NCBI GenBank assembly: GCA_021234155.1
Contig: JAJEKV010000030.1
Coordinates: 4,074,050 to 4,138,049 of the forward strand
Direction of reading: 5' to 3'
Source of the DNA: Isoetes taiwanensis
Lineage: Eukaryota; Streptophyta; Lycopodiopsida; Isoetales; Isoetaceae
DNA length: 64,000 nt
Shown here: piece by piece, positions 46,896 through 59,640 of the stretch
Position numbering within the stretch: position 1 is the first letter of the stretch
How the letters are laid out: every line of letters starts with the position of its first letter
Program-made: the position numbers and the translations under genes
Notes under the pieces: model-generated
Told to the model about the DNA's origin: nothing
What the model saw: only the letters and a program-made list of their open reading frames with translations
Database searches by the model: none

Positions 46896-47612
46896 GATGT
46901 TTACCCTGTTAAATATCAACAACAAAAATTATAAGAAACCGCCTTGGAGATGCTTATGGGCATGATTTTCTCCCAAAACAGAGGCCTAATTGATTCTTTC
47001 AATGGGTCTGCATATGAATTAGTGAAACAGAGGTTAGAGCTATCGGTTCACCAACAATGCTGTGGAAAAAAAGGCTTGATTCAGGCATGTGTCATAGTCA
47101 TTTGAGGTTTTGGGTCTGTAGATCATGTAGGCAGTGTTACGCCATATTTTGGCTGTAAAAACTAGGAAGAATGTTCAGAATCAAATGAAGATATCTGTGC
47201 GTTTGAGGTGGCCTTAGACCTGACACATGGATCTGGAAACTCAAATTAAAACAAGAGGCTAAGGTTTCTAGCTCTTTCTTCCGATTCTGCTTAAAATTGC
47301 AGAACCAAATCAAAGCTGACCTGCTTTGGGGCCTGAGAATCAGAGCTCTACTCTAGAACCTGCGAGTCAGGTGCATGGATCTGTGTCTGTGCGTTGAATT
47401 CAAGTTTTGATTCGAATTCCTTGGTATTTATATTTAATAAGCCGACAGTTGTATGTTTCTAAGGCAAACTCCTAGATCTTTCTAGGCAAGTTCGTAGGAT
47501 TCTAGGCAAATGGCACGGATTCCCCAGTCCAATTGATGGCTTTCTCAGTTGAAATGGATTCCTCAACCTGGAACTCTGATGCTTGCTTCAACAACATGCA
47601 GTAACTTATTGC
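46896..47612. other. Intergenic, nothing recognised
   Basis: AT-rich flank between the LTR element and the CACTA-like element. No supported frame or repeat copy. Confidence 0.35.
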
Positions 47613-47629
47613 CACTAGAAAAAAAATAG

Positions 47630-47697
47630 CATTCTCCCTCCCTATCTTCCACGCATTCTCCACGTGGAGAATATAGGGTAAAGGGTGGAGAATAAAC
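47630..47697. repeat. Subterminal hairpin with 18-bp perfect palindrome
   Basis: ATTCTCCACGTGGAGAAT at 47655-47672 is a perfect palindrome around a CACGTG core. It is embedded in a larger imperfect inverted repeat (ATTCTCCCTCCCTAT and ATAGGGTAAAGGGTGGAGAAT). It is a candidate binding site for the CACTA transposase or a G-box factor. Confidence 0.6.
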
Positions 47698-47699
47698 GG

Positions 47700-49169
47700 T
47701 AATTGTACGGGGACCTATTATTGGACAATGTTTCAGGTTAATTAAATTAATGTAGGCTACGACATCGGACTTATTAATATTTTAGGGTTTAACATTGACG
47801 ACGGACGACGGATTGGCGCAGAAGCTGCGGCGGATTGGCGAAGCTGTGCCCGACGGATTGCATTGACGACCGGCGCTCGCATTGAACAGGTCATCCAAAT
47901 CCTCCAGATTAGTAGATTCAAATCAAGAAATTATCATGGTTGCATTCTGCAAAGAGTATATCAAATACAGAGATCTCTGCCATGGCTCTTGCCCTAATTT
48001 CTCCTGCGGTGACCGCTCTTACAACTGCATTCGTGCAGATGACTGTAGAACTGATCTTATCATTGCATTCTCTAAGTTATTCTTCGCACATACTGTCAAT
48101 GCCTTCATGTTTGCTTTCAAATTTGATAAGGGGGATGCCCCCTTGATATCTGCATATTTCTTGCCATTAATGCAGTTATGGAGGCTCTTGAACCTTTTTA
48201 AGGAGTCTTGGAGCTGCAAAGGGTATATATATTGCATTCATAGCTATGTTTGTACCCTTCATGTTTTCGTTGCATAATGCATTCCTTATTCATTAATCTA
48301 TGCCTGGATTTCTGTTTGTAGGTTTTTGGATTTTCAACTGGAAGAGAAGAATTCTCTGTTTACACAATTGAGCTTATCTCTGGAAACTTTTCCTCTGTAT
48401 TCTGTACAGATCATTGCCTGGTGCTACAGGCTCACTCATTATTTGCATGGCAGTTTTATGCTTCATGCAGTAAAGGGAAATCCAATTTCCACAGCTTCAT
48501 CGTTCATGTCATCAATGTTTATAGGTGGAATCCAAGCTGCATCCAAAAATGCCAAATCTTTTAAGATGAAAGCTGCCATTGCAGTGTCGTCAGGTACACT
48601 CTGTCATTTTTATATTCAATCACGTATACTACCATTCTTATAATTGCTATGTTATTATTATTGTGAAGGTGTTATTTCTGTCTCTAACTTGTCAACTCTG
48701 AACAGGACTGTTTATATCCGCATCTGCATATCTGCGTATTGTATAATCCAAGCTGCATCAAAAAATGCCAAATCTTTTAAGATGAAAGCTGCCATTGCAG
48801 TGTCATCAGGTACACTCTGTCATTTTTATATTCAATCACGTAGGATCAAGCTGGAAATTGGAACATGGCACTTTAGGATCAAGCTGGTGACTGTAGCTCT
48901 AATACATATAGCTGCTGATTATATTGTGACTGCATTTGCATGCCAATTCGTGCCTCAAGCTGATACCATAGCTAACTTATTAATGTTTCAAGGTCTTAAT
49001 ATTAAGGTTTCAAGATTAAGTTTATACCAGATTAGTAAAGGCATTTGCCTTGGCATATATCAGCATAATTTTAGGTCCTCTATATCCACTAGTAAGCGAA
49101 GCACTTGGACATATAAGGCGTTTACATATAAGGAATTTCAGTTAAAACTTGTTAAAATTGTGCGTGCAG
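47700..49169 (+). other. Left interior of the CACTA-like element, unassigned exon-like frames
   Basis: Frames at 47882-48277, 48326-48643 and 48644-49174 are open and not low-complexity but match no domain I know. They may be further captured host fragments or intron sequence of the GH1 source gene. Confidence 0.3.
48531..48843 (+). repeat. Direct duplication of about 100 bp, offset 213 bp
   Basis: AATCCAAGCTGCATC(C/A)AAAAATGCC to CATTTTTATATTCAATCACGTA is present at 48531-48630 and again at 48744-48843 with only a few substitutions. It suggests a recent internal duplication in the element. Confidence 0.8.
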
Positions 49170-50545
<1,376 letters not shown>

Positions 50546-50981
50546 TCATACCCATTTTCATAGCATATGCATATGCTCTTCGCTTTAGCATGAGGCACGG
50601 TGGAATACCATGTCCCCTAGCTGGCTACCTAGCTGGGCTATTTGGCAGCACTGCTTCATTCGCTCCACAAAGATGGATAATTTGTGACAAATTCAATTAT
50701 TGATCTTAAACAAATCCTTGCTTAAAAGCAGCTCTTGAGCTCACAAGGTGAATGTATGGAGAATAGAAGTAGAAATGCTGATAGTAAATTAGAGGTGAAC
50801 AAATGGTGAATACAGTCCAAAATTTACCATCAATTCTCCCAAGTTTCACCACTGGTTCTCCATAGTTTTCAGGGAGAAACTTCTCCATATGGTAAAGGTG
50901 ATTCATGGGTGAATGCCGGGTAAATAAAAGGTAAATTGAAAAAATTGATCCCATTTGGAGAATCAGAAATTTTTTGTAGTG

Positions 50982-53960
50982 ATTGTTTGAGTAAACCTTT
51001 CATGGTTCTGTACTAGATTGGCTGTTCTGAAGCTGAAGAGTTCCTGAGTTTTTGAAAAAATGTCTCTGCAGAACCTTCTGATACTCAATTATTTGCTCAT
51101 CCTTTTGCCCAGAATTTGCTTGCTAAGCTTTCCCCTCGTTGGCCCTACTTGAATTGGAGCAAAATTTCTATTGTGGAACCTGATTCCGGTTGAATTTGTT
51201 CAGATGCGGAAACCTTAGGTTGCCCAAGCATGAAATTTTGAAGATTTGATTGGCTCCTCCTTGAAGATTGAAATATTGTACTCTGTACTTTTTATATATA
51301 ATACAAAAATTCTCCTTGCCTCCAAAAAAAAAAAAAATATTTTGAAATTTTGATTAGCAAGTGCAGGCCCTTCCGGCACCAGATCATCTCCACGACCTCT
51401 TCTATTAGAAGTCTTGCCAGCATGGCAAAACCACGTGGCGCAAAATCTGTGGCTGGTTTTGCCCGAAACAAATCGAGCAGCCTATGATTCTGAACCGGCA
51501 ATTTCCTCTACCTACAATTCGTTGCCAGCCCACCCGATTTAGGGGTGCTTACATTTTCCATGGATGGTTATTAGAACCGTTGCCCATTAAAATAGTCATA
51601 AAGAATTAATGGACCAAGATTTGGGCTATGTGTCGTATGGCAAGTTTTACTGCATTCTCTGGCACTATTCTTTGCGAATTTGCCATAGAGCCCCACAAAT
51701 GACAAAGCTTCACGTTAGAGATATTTGCAATTGTATCATTCTAACTGAAAGAAGCTATTAAGGTACGACCGACTACAAATCTAGTAAAATTGGGTCCAAT
51801 CCAGCTTGCAAAGCTCGAATTCAGGTAAATCAGATCTCTAGGCCTTCTCTAAATGCGCAAATTGAAGGATAAGACTCCAAAACAAAACTACCCTTTCTGA
51901 ACAAGGCCACATATCAGAAAGTTAGTAGAAAACAGAGCTTGCCCCATGTATGAAGGCCCCGACAAGTAAATCTAGAAGGAAATAAAGGACAATTTAGGAA
52001 GAAAAATCAGTCCTGAGAACCAAGCATGGCAGAAAAATTAGAATACCGGATCGCCAAAAGAATTAAAGCAGGTGCCGATTGAAGTGTCGCAAGCTGAAAA
52101 GACCTAATGTACCATTTAAAACAAAAATCATCTACATAATCGACCATCGCGTATAAGTTTGTAAGGTGGGTATTTTTGTCCTTTTCTTTCATTTCTTTGA
52201 ATTGGGACTACAAATTTTGGCCAACAAGCCTGAAAAAGGCAAGAAAAAAAAACAAGGTCCCATGATTCAAAGTTGATGCATTTTAAAAGAACACCTTTTT
52301 TTTTAATTTGATTTGTGGTGCACCTTCAATAGGAGAATGAGGAGTAGAATTGCATGGCTACAAACTATTCTATGTATAACAAAGGCATGTAGGTAAATTA
52401 AACAAGAAAAATATGTAAGTAAAATGCTGTGTAAGCTAGAGTTTCTTGCAACATAGTTCGATTACATAATGCATGCCATTATTCCATGTTTCAGATTTTT
52501 GACGAAGTCCACGCAGAAAACTTAGTTGAATAAAAGCATTATTCGACATAAAAATTAGACGTACCAAGTACAAATTAAACATTGCAATGTTTCGTAATTA
52601 CTAGGCATAATTTTATCTTGCTTTTGATGATTCATTAACAGTGTCGACAAACTCGAAAACCATAATGTCGAAGAACAAGGTATCCGAGATGAAACAATAG
52701 TAAAAACGAGAGGTAGTCCAAGGGCTCATTTTTCACAGACATCTCTTACATTTCATTTTCAGCAGATTGCCTGCGCCTATTCCAAATAATGCCACAGCGA
52801 ATCAAGCAACACAAATTTTAAATCGTCACGAACAACAGCGAGAATACCAAGCTCGAAAAAAGTTGAAGAAAATTACTAGAGGAATGGACGACTAGCAAAT
52901 CTTTACACTAAAACTTGCATCATATAGGTACAAATCATAGATTTGGGTCCTTCTCAATTGACTAATGCATAAAATAGCGCTAATGATATGGTTAAATACA
53001 ATAGCTGTCAAAACACAACGAGAAACACTGAACAACAGGACACAAGCACTCATGCGGATTACAAATGCAATAAAGAAAAAGCAGATCCTGGGTATGTATA
53101 TATACTAGTTATGTAATTCAATCTTCTAGAAACACAATAAACAGTTTAACAGATTGTACATTTTTCCATGGTTCACAGCATTCAAACATTATACACTCCT
53201 ATCATATGAAATGAAGATATGAAGAAATCATCAAGCATAAGAAAAAGATGCTGCCCAAGGAACAGGTTGTATGTTTTTCCATTGTTTGTTCATAGCACTC
53301 AAACATTGTGGGATGCTATACGTGAAATGACTCCCTCCATCTCATGCCCAAGATGTAGATGGAACACCGATCCCCTCGCAGATCGATGCTCCCTCTACAC
53401 ATATGTGCCGCACTGAAGGTCGCACTTGGGTTCGACTCCGAAGCCGGCGCTAAATTCTTGTAGCATATGATATAATGAAAGCAATGTCGAATGTTCTAAT
53501 GGTAGAGGAAGTAATTCCTCGGCTTTGAGCGCTCTTTAATCAATTTGTTGTAGAATATCTCTTGATCTTCTGTACAACTGGTTCTTCTAATTGATTGAAA
53601 TTTCTTTTCCACTGATAAATTTCATCTAGTGTTTTGTGAAATTGGATCCAGTTGTGAATTTTGTTTGTAGGAACGATCCATTTGGAAATTGAAAATTTTG
53701 ATGGGGTGAGGAAACTATAGGAAAAATTCCAAATAGGAGGAAAAAAGTTTTCCCAAGGCAAGGATGACAAAATTAGTCTGATAATACAAGATAATCTACT
53801 TTCTCTTCCAATGTATTCAGAAATGGAGATGCATGATCTTTATTGTAGTAAACAACATGTGATGGAATATTCCATCCTCGAGCCGATGCCGCATCTGTGG
53901 TAGGGCAAAGCCTTTTGGGGCGAGTGTCGGAGCTAGGACCGGTCGATAACTGGTAGTCCC
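50982..53960. other. Long AT-rich intergenic stretch, nothing recognised
   Basis: No frame over about 85 codons and no recognisable domain. A GGTTCGACTCCG phrase near 53430 resembles a pol III B box, but no A box sits at the right distance upstream. An A-tract of 13 lies at 51327. Confidence 0.35.
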
Positions 53961-53974
53961 CGGAAAACTTCCCT

Positions 53975-54093
53975 AAGCTTGATTTCGTCTTCTAAAGCTT
54001 ATAGCTTGATTTCGTCTTCTAAAGCTTATGACCAAGCATGGATGTGCACTCACACCAGCTCTAGGAGCTGATGGCAGCTCTAGGAGCTGATGG
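53975..54093. repeat. Two adjacent short tandem duplications
   Basis: AGCTTGATTTCGTCTTCTAA (period 27-28 bp) occurs twice at 53977-54030, and CAGCTCTAGGAGCTGATGG (19 bp) twice at 54056-54093. The second unit also contains the inverted AGCTCTAGGAGCT. Confidence 0.8.
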
Positions 54094-54612
54094 GTTGGCA
54101 AGAAGTAAAATCATATCTACTCCACTCCACTCCGACTAATGTTAGGACACCCCTATCAGCTTATTATGGCAACTTAAAAAAAAAGCCTCAAAAAGCAAGA
54201 ATATGTGATCTTGTTTTCAAAATTACCGATTGCACAACTGCTCGAGATGATTACGGAGAAGATCCTATATAGTGGCAATCAATGTTACAGAAAAATCATC
54301 GATTTATTCTGGAAGGTCCTAAATCACTTCCTAAAGCATTTAATGCTGCATGTGGAAAGCTGTTCGTACAAAAAAAAGGAGTGAGGCGGTATATAGGCTG
54401 TAAAATAAGATATCTTACATTGACAATGGACATAGCCATGTGAATTTGCAGCTTGAAAGAAGCTTCCATGGTGCCGCCTATGGGATGCAACCCATTTAGA
54501 AGAAGCCCATTTAGAAGAAGCCAATTTAATGCGTTTCTCTCTAATTAGAGCAAGGAGACTTTTGGGCAGCGTTGAGATGAAGATATGAGGCCTTGAATAG
54601 ATAGAAGTTAAC

Positions 54613-55216
54613 ATGGGAGAAAATTGGGAGGACGAAGAAGCGGGTTGGCAAATCCTGGATGCAATCCAGGGTGATTACTGCGACTATAAAGTTTTACAAG
54701 TTCCATATCCTTACTTTGGCAAGCAGAACATTGTGGCCAGTTTCTTGCTCCTGCCCTTTCTAAAACACGACGGATCCCAACTCAAAGTAAAGACAAAGCT
54801 CCTCAAAGTCGCAGTTCCAGGTACCCAATTTGTGCAAGATGATTTTGCTTTGGGTTTCTTTCCAGATGTTATAAATTTCTCAATCACGCCCAGCTGCAAC
54901 TCGGTGGCTAATATTCAGCCAAAATCCACCCATGGTGATCCTAGTCAAGCCCATGTTTTGAATGATGGGGAAAATGGGAGTAAGGCCATGTTTGAATGGA
55001 AGCTAGTTTCCTGGAAAAATGCTCATAAATATGACACTCATAAAAGCAGGCCTTTTCTCAAATCTCCCAAGCTTCCCTATGATGGCATTGGTCCCATTCT
55101 TCGGGGGGGGCATATTTCCTGAAGCAACATGGTTCGTCTCTGCTGATGACCTATGCAACCTTTCCATCCAAGTGGATCTCGATGTACGGATGCAGTTCAT
55201 AGAATATTCATCTTAA
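54613..55216 (+). pseudogene. Unrecognised gene of about 200 codons with one frameshift
   Basis: An ATG at 54613 opens MGENWEDEEAGWQILDAIQG, with QVPYPYFGKQNIVASFLLLP, VAVPGTQFVQDDFALGFFPD, FEWKLVSWKNAHKYDTHKSR and PKLPYDGIGPILRGG. A run of eight G near 55105 then moves the reading into the frame that continues FPEATWFVSADDLCNLSIQV and ends EYSS at TAA (55216). The partial paralogue at 34785-35022 keeps one frame through the same point, so the shift is either a recent mutation or a homopolymer error. I do not recognise the family. The even, globular composition and the paralogue argue that it is or was a real gene. Confidence 0.5.
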
Positions 55217-55597
55217 GTTTAATTCTCAACTCTGGAGCTTTAATACTTCCTATCCTATTACAAGAATTCCTGTACATCAACAAGGCACGTCACTAACCTC
55301 TTCTTCTAATGTGTTATCTCTATTGCCTAGCTAATACACATTTTATTTTGTCAGCTCAAGGATGGATTTCTAAACTGATTAATCTCACGAACACTTGCAT
55401 ATTAAATTGTTTAAGCTATGATGAGAACTTTGCTAAAGACACATCCATTTCATGAGGGGAATTCCAGAGCATCTGATGAGGGAAATTCCAGAGCGTCCGA
55501 TGAGGAGATTTCCAAGACTGGGTTTGCATAACTATTTTTGGCTTGTTGCCCTCATGAGGAGGGTGGGAGGATGTGGAGAGGAGATTTTTAATGTCTA
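54968..55597 (+). repeat. Segment duplicated in inverted orientation at 34.4-35.0 kb
   Basis: Matches 34385-35022 on the opposite strand through the 3' part of the gene and its downstream flank, ending at AATGTCTA, where the Helitron end begins. Confidence 0.75.
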
Positions 55598-55626
55598 CTA
55601 GTAACAGTGCCTAGCGTTGCTGGGCA

Positions 55627-56390
55627 TAAACTGGGCATAAACTGAAAAAAAAAGAAAAAAGGGTGAAATCAAGCATTTGTTTATGCATTCGATCATCCTT
55701 TTTTAACCTATTAGTAAGGAAGAGACGAGATAAGTTATGTCTTCTTATATTTGTGAACGAATTGATCTATTTCTACTTACTTCTATGCACTTGAAATAGT
55801 AATTATACTTGGTTCTATGCACTCTAATTGCTTCATGATTTTCACCATTTGAATTCAATGTCTTCTTTTTACTTCTTTATTATCCCTTTGTTGTCCTAAG
55901 GAAACTTGTGATATACAAATTTATCAAGCTAGAGTTACATTATGAAATCCTCATTGACACGGAATATAATCAATGCATGAGCATATGGACCCTTCGCATG
56001 CAGGTTCATGGTTGTAGATGCAAATATTGACTGAGAAATGTAACAGAACAGAGTATATGGGATCTTTGGTGCTACATGATCCGTGTTGTGCAGAAAAAGG
56101 AAGCAATAGCATACATGTCTAGCATGCTAACATATGAAGGCGGCTTAACATTGAAAAGACATGCAATTTAATTGTCACCCCCTTGCATCTAACTGTCGAG
56201 TTAATACCATCTGATGGCCCAAGATCTAGGTTCGAATCCACAACAGATAACCTTGGCATGCAGCCATTTGCCAATGGTCAATGCTGCCTCATTGCTGCAA
56301 ACATCTAGTATGCAGACAAATCTAACTTTATTTGGATTCATAACATCCACGTACAACTGTCTATAAAAGTCTAGTGCTGAACCTATACAT
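55627..56390. other. Helitron 5' internal region, non-coding
   Basis: AT-rich, without a frame. It includes GGTTCGAATCC near 56230, a B-box-like phrase without a convincing A box. Confidence 0.35.
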
Positions 56391-56392
56391 CC

Positions 56393-56760
56393 TTACTGTG
56401 CATAAGCTGTAATTGTACTGTTCCAAGACACAATATTCTTCAGGGGCATTCTATTAAATAAAATCAAAGCATCTGGCAAACTCCCCTGTATGCCATATGT
56501 TGCAATTACAGCATTCCACGAGATTACATCTTGCATAGGAATTCTCTTAAATATTTCTTTTGCCTCTTCCATTCTTCCAACATGAGCATAAGCTGTGATC
56601 ATCTCATTCCATGACACCACATCCCCGTTGGCATTTCATCGAAATTTTTTTGTGCATCTTCCACTTTGTTTGAACTCACAAGGGAAGCCATAATGATATT
56701 CCAAGAGTAGACATTAGGCATATCCAGATTCTTTATTATCATGTACTATTCCACAAACTT
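56393..56760 (-). pseudogene. PPR gene fragment (PLS class) captured in Helitron
   Basis: The minus strand reads NVYSWNIIMASLVSSNKVED, then after a one-base shift near 56630 VVSWNEMITAYAHVGRMEEA, IPMQDVISWNAVIATYGIQG and KNIVSWNSTITAYAQ. These are about 3.5 pentatricopeptide units with the '(N/D)VxSWNxxIxxYxxxG' pattern of plant PLS-type proteins, which bind organellar RNA and direct editing or processing. Both ends are missing, and the fragment lies antisense to the RepHel gene, between it and the Helitron 5' terminus. It is therefore a captured piece and not an expressed PPR gene. Confidence 0.8.
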
Positions 56761-56774
56761 CTAGTATTCCCCCT

Positions 56775-57320
56775 TTGTTCAACAATACTGTAACAAAAAT
56801 CCCCGTGGTCAGCCTACACCTGGAAAGTGGAGTAACTTGTTGTGCTATACCAAGTACATTGCAGCAAAGTTCTTCAGATATTCATCAGATTTTGAGTTCT
56901 TCGCATGGCAGTTCAGACTTAATTAAAGGTTTGATTGATAATATTGAATGTGATATATTCAAAAACATAATTAGAGGAAGATCTGCTAGATTTCCTGAGA
57001 TCATGGGCATGCATGAAGTAGGTAAAAGTTCTGAGTCTCCAATCATTGTGCCGCGATGCCGTGGATCTGCAGTTGACAATGTATTACATATGAATCTTCC
57101 TCCACAGCATAGTGGGCCTATGCTTGGGATAGTTTCTGGAATGCTATCCAGCAGCACATTATCTCGTGTGATTTTAAGTGCTTTCTTCAGCTTGCAGATT
57201 GCATATGAATGTGTGTTTTTTATTAGGTGTCCCATGGCAGCCTTCTGTTTTAAAAGCTCATCTAATTTTGATGTACTTGTAACTCCAGACTGCTGGCTAA
57301 TGACCATTTCCGTTCTCTTC
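56775..57320 (+). other. Leader/intron before RepHel
   Basis: The open frame here runs into RepHel but has AT-rich, unremarkable composition and probably reflects an intron. TTCCGTTCTCTTCCAG at 57308-57323 is a good 3' splice site, 10 bp before the ATG at 57334. Confidence 0.4.
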
Positions 57321-57333
57321 CAGGCATCCGACC

Positions 57334-59640
57334 ATGGAACGTCGAACGATGCATCAAAGGAGGCAGGCAGCAAGGCAGAGGAACCAGCGAAGCAGGCAAT
57401 GTCGATTGCTGCCGACGGCGAGCGATTGGCCAAGCGTGACTCAATACGTGGCACAGTGGGAAAAGGACTGCCGAACGATCCAGGCCAGCATGCACATATA
57501 TGTGCACTACGGCAAGCCGACCATCCACAAGGACCCAAAACGCGTCAACAAGAAATGGCGAAGCATGCACGACGAGCACCCACCGTCTTGCCTGTTCAAC
57601 CCCTTCCTCTACAACTACGTGAGGAACAACTCAAACAGCTTCTACACCTGCAACAGCTGTGCCAGGCAATTGCCAACAACATGGACGACATCCCCCGCGT
57701 ACACCGGGACGTGCTCACGCTCCCGACATTCTACACCCAAATGCTCTCGACAATAGATGTGTCCATAATTGTCGAGAGACGGATGAACGACATAGTCGTA
57801 GGCAGGTGCCAGGAGAGAATCCTACTGGACAACCCCCTAGTCTCTTGGATACCAGCCCGAGCTAGACCAAGCGACAAAAGCGAAGATAGAGGCACTCCTC
57901 TCCCACCTCATCCGCCACAACCCCATTGTCGGCAGGTACAAAACATTGTACGAGCAACCGAACCCAACAACAGGCCTCTGCATCATCTCCGCCGCGACCA
58001 TCTCCGACATCCTGGCAAGGTCCCACGAAGATAGCGCGTACGCCACAAGCCAGAACTTAGCCATACGCACAACGTCCATCTGCGAGACGGCCAACACCCA
58101 AGACGCAGCCATCGCCTACCAGGAAGAAGACGTGTACCACCTCCTGCCCCTCACCCCGAGGCACGGAACCGGGCAACTAGAACCCACCGACAATGACGAC
58201 GATAGAAGGGGCCGTCCTCAACCACAGCACTGCGCAGACGCCAGTAACGCTGGAGGCATGCATATTCCCCTTCCTGTTCCCCGAGGGGACCAAAATACAT
58301 CGAAGCCCTGCCGACTTCAACGCCTACATAAAGTCGCGGATCTCCTGCCTCTTCTCCCCCTTCACGCTGTACAAGCCATACCTGCTAATGATGTACCAGA
58401 TATGCCAGTCGCTCATCATCTCGAAGTCCATGACGACAAGGGTGCTCCACAAGGATATCCAGCACTACAAAGCAACGCACCCCAACTCCACAGAGCAAGA
58501 CTGCATGCGCCACATCATCAAGCACAAAATCCCCAAGCACATCCCAAACACCCCCGAATACCACAGGAAGCACCTCAAAGACCTGCTCGTCAACAAGTGG
58601 GGCATCCCGACGTTCTTCCTCATCCTCACCGCAGACGAGGTGAGCGACACAAGGTGGCAAGAGGTCGTCCACATCGAAGACATCGTTAGGCAAGTACGCC
58701 AAGACCTCACGTGGACAGACTGACCGGTCGAATGCGCCACCCTGTTCCACAAGCGCCTCGAGTCATTCCTCGCGGGCACGACGGAGGGGGCAAGCCGGGC
58801 AAGTGGAACACCACGCGGGTGGTCGACACGAGATACTGTAATAGGCACTCGCTGCACTCACACATCATCCTGTGGTTCAAGGAAGCGGACGTAGAGAGGA
58901 TCACAAACGAGATCGTCACCGTCATACCAAGCACAACGGGGAAACAAGACGAGGACAAGCTATCTGGTCCAGCACAAGCAGATCCACACGTGCAGGCCCT
59001 CTTGCAAACTGGAAGGCCACGCCATACCGTGCAGGTACCTGTTTCCATTCCCGCCGCAGCCAAACTGCAAGGCGCAGTTCGACAGTAGCAAACAGAGGTG
59101 GATGTACTACAGGCCAACGGAAAAGCACTCGAACGTCGTGCCCTACCACCCGGCAATCCTCCCCGCACGGGAGCGCATTACGAACATCCGTGAGGATCAC
59201 GACGAAGCCGGACATACCACGTCCTCACGCTGACGAAGCTCGAGCCGCACGGCCACCTCAACCTGAACGGAGAAGACATCCTGAGGCTCGGGCTCCCAGA
59301 CATAGACGAAACGAAGGCAAGACTGCTGTCCTCAATGCTGCTCTCCAAGCCGATCTCGCCCACCGAAGCCGCGCTGGCATGCCTTCAAATACCAACCATA
59401 TGGAGATCGGACGAAGTCCACTTTGTCGACTCCTCCCCGCCGTCGACCAGAGAGCACCTCCTCACACGCGGCGCCATAGACCACTACGCAGCAAGGCCGC
59501 CCGACATGGAGGGCATAACATAGAAGCAGTTCTGGCGCTCGTACGCCATCGAGCCAGCCACCTCCGCAAGGCGAGCCACGTCCCACATGGCACTAGGCCA
59601 CAAGATCATCCCCACAAACCAGTAGGTGCGGCTTCGCAGG
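57334..59640 (+). pseudogene. Helitron Rep (HUH nuclease) half of RepHel, frameshifted
   Basis: ATG at 57334 in strong context (GACCATGG) follows an acceptor site. The frames give KRVNKKWRSMHDEHPPSCLF, FPFLFPEGTKIHRSPADFNA, SLFSPFTLYKPYLLMMYQ-like text (58340-58410), WGIPTFFLILTADEVSDTRW (about 58600), PVECATLFHKRLESFL (after an in-frame TGA at 58721), and HSHIILWF at 58855-58875, the HUH-type metal-binding motif of the rolling-circle initiator. Further on are VPYHPAILP-like and SKPISPTEAALACLQIPTIW (about 59350). At least six frame changes occur. Rep would nick and join single strands during transposition; the catalytic Tyr region near 59220 cannot be read with confidence. The region is GC-rich compared with its flanks. 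Confidence 0.8.

Noticed and set aside
53410-53460. Pol III B box GGTTCGACTCCG as a SINE or tRNA
   Set aside because: No A box at a suitable distance and no pairing stems.
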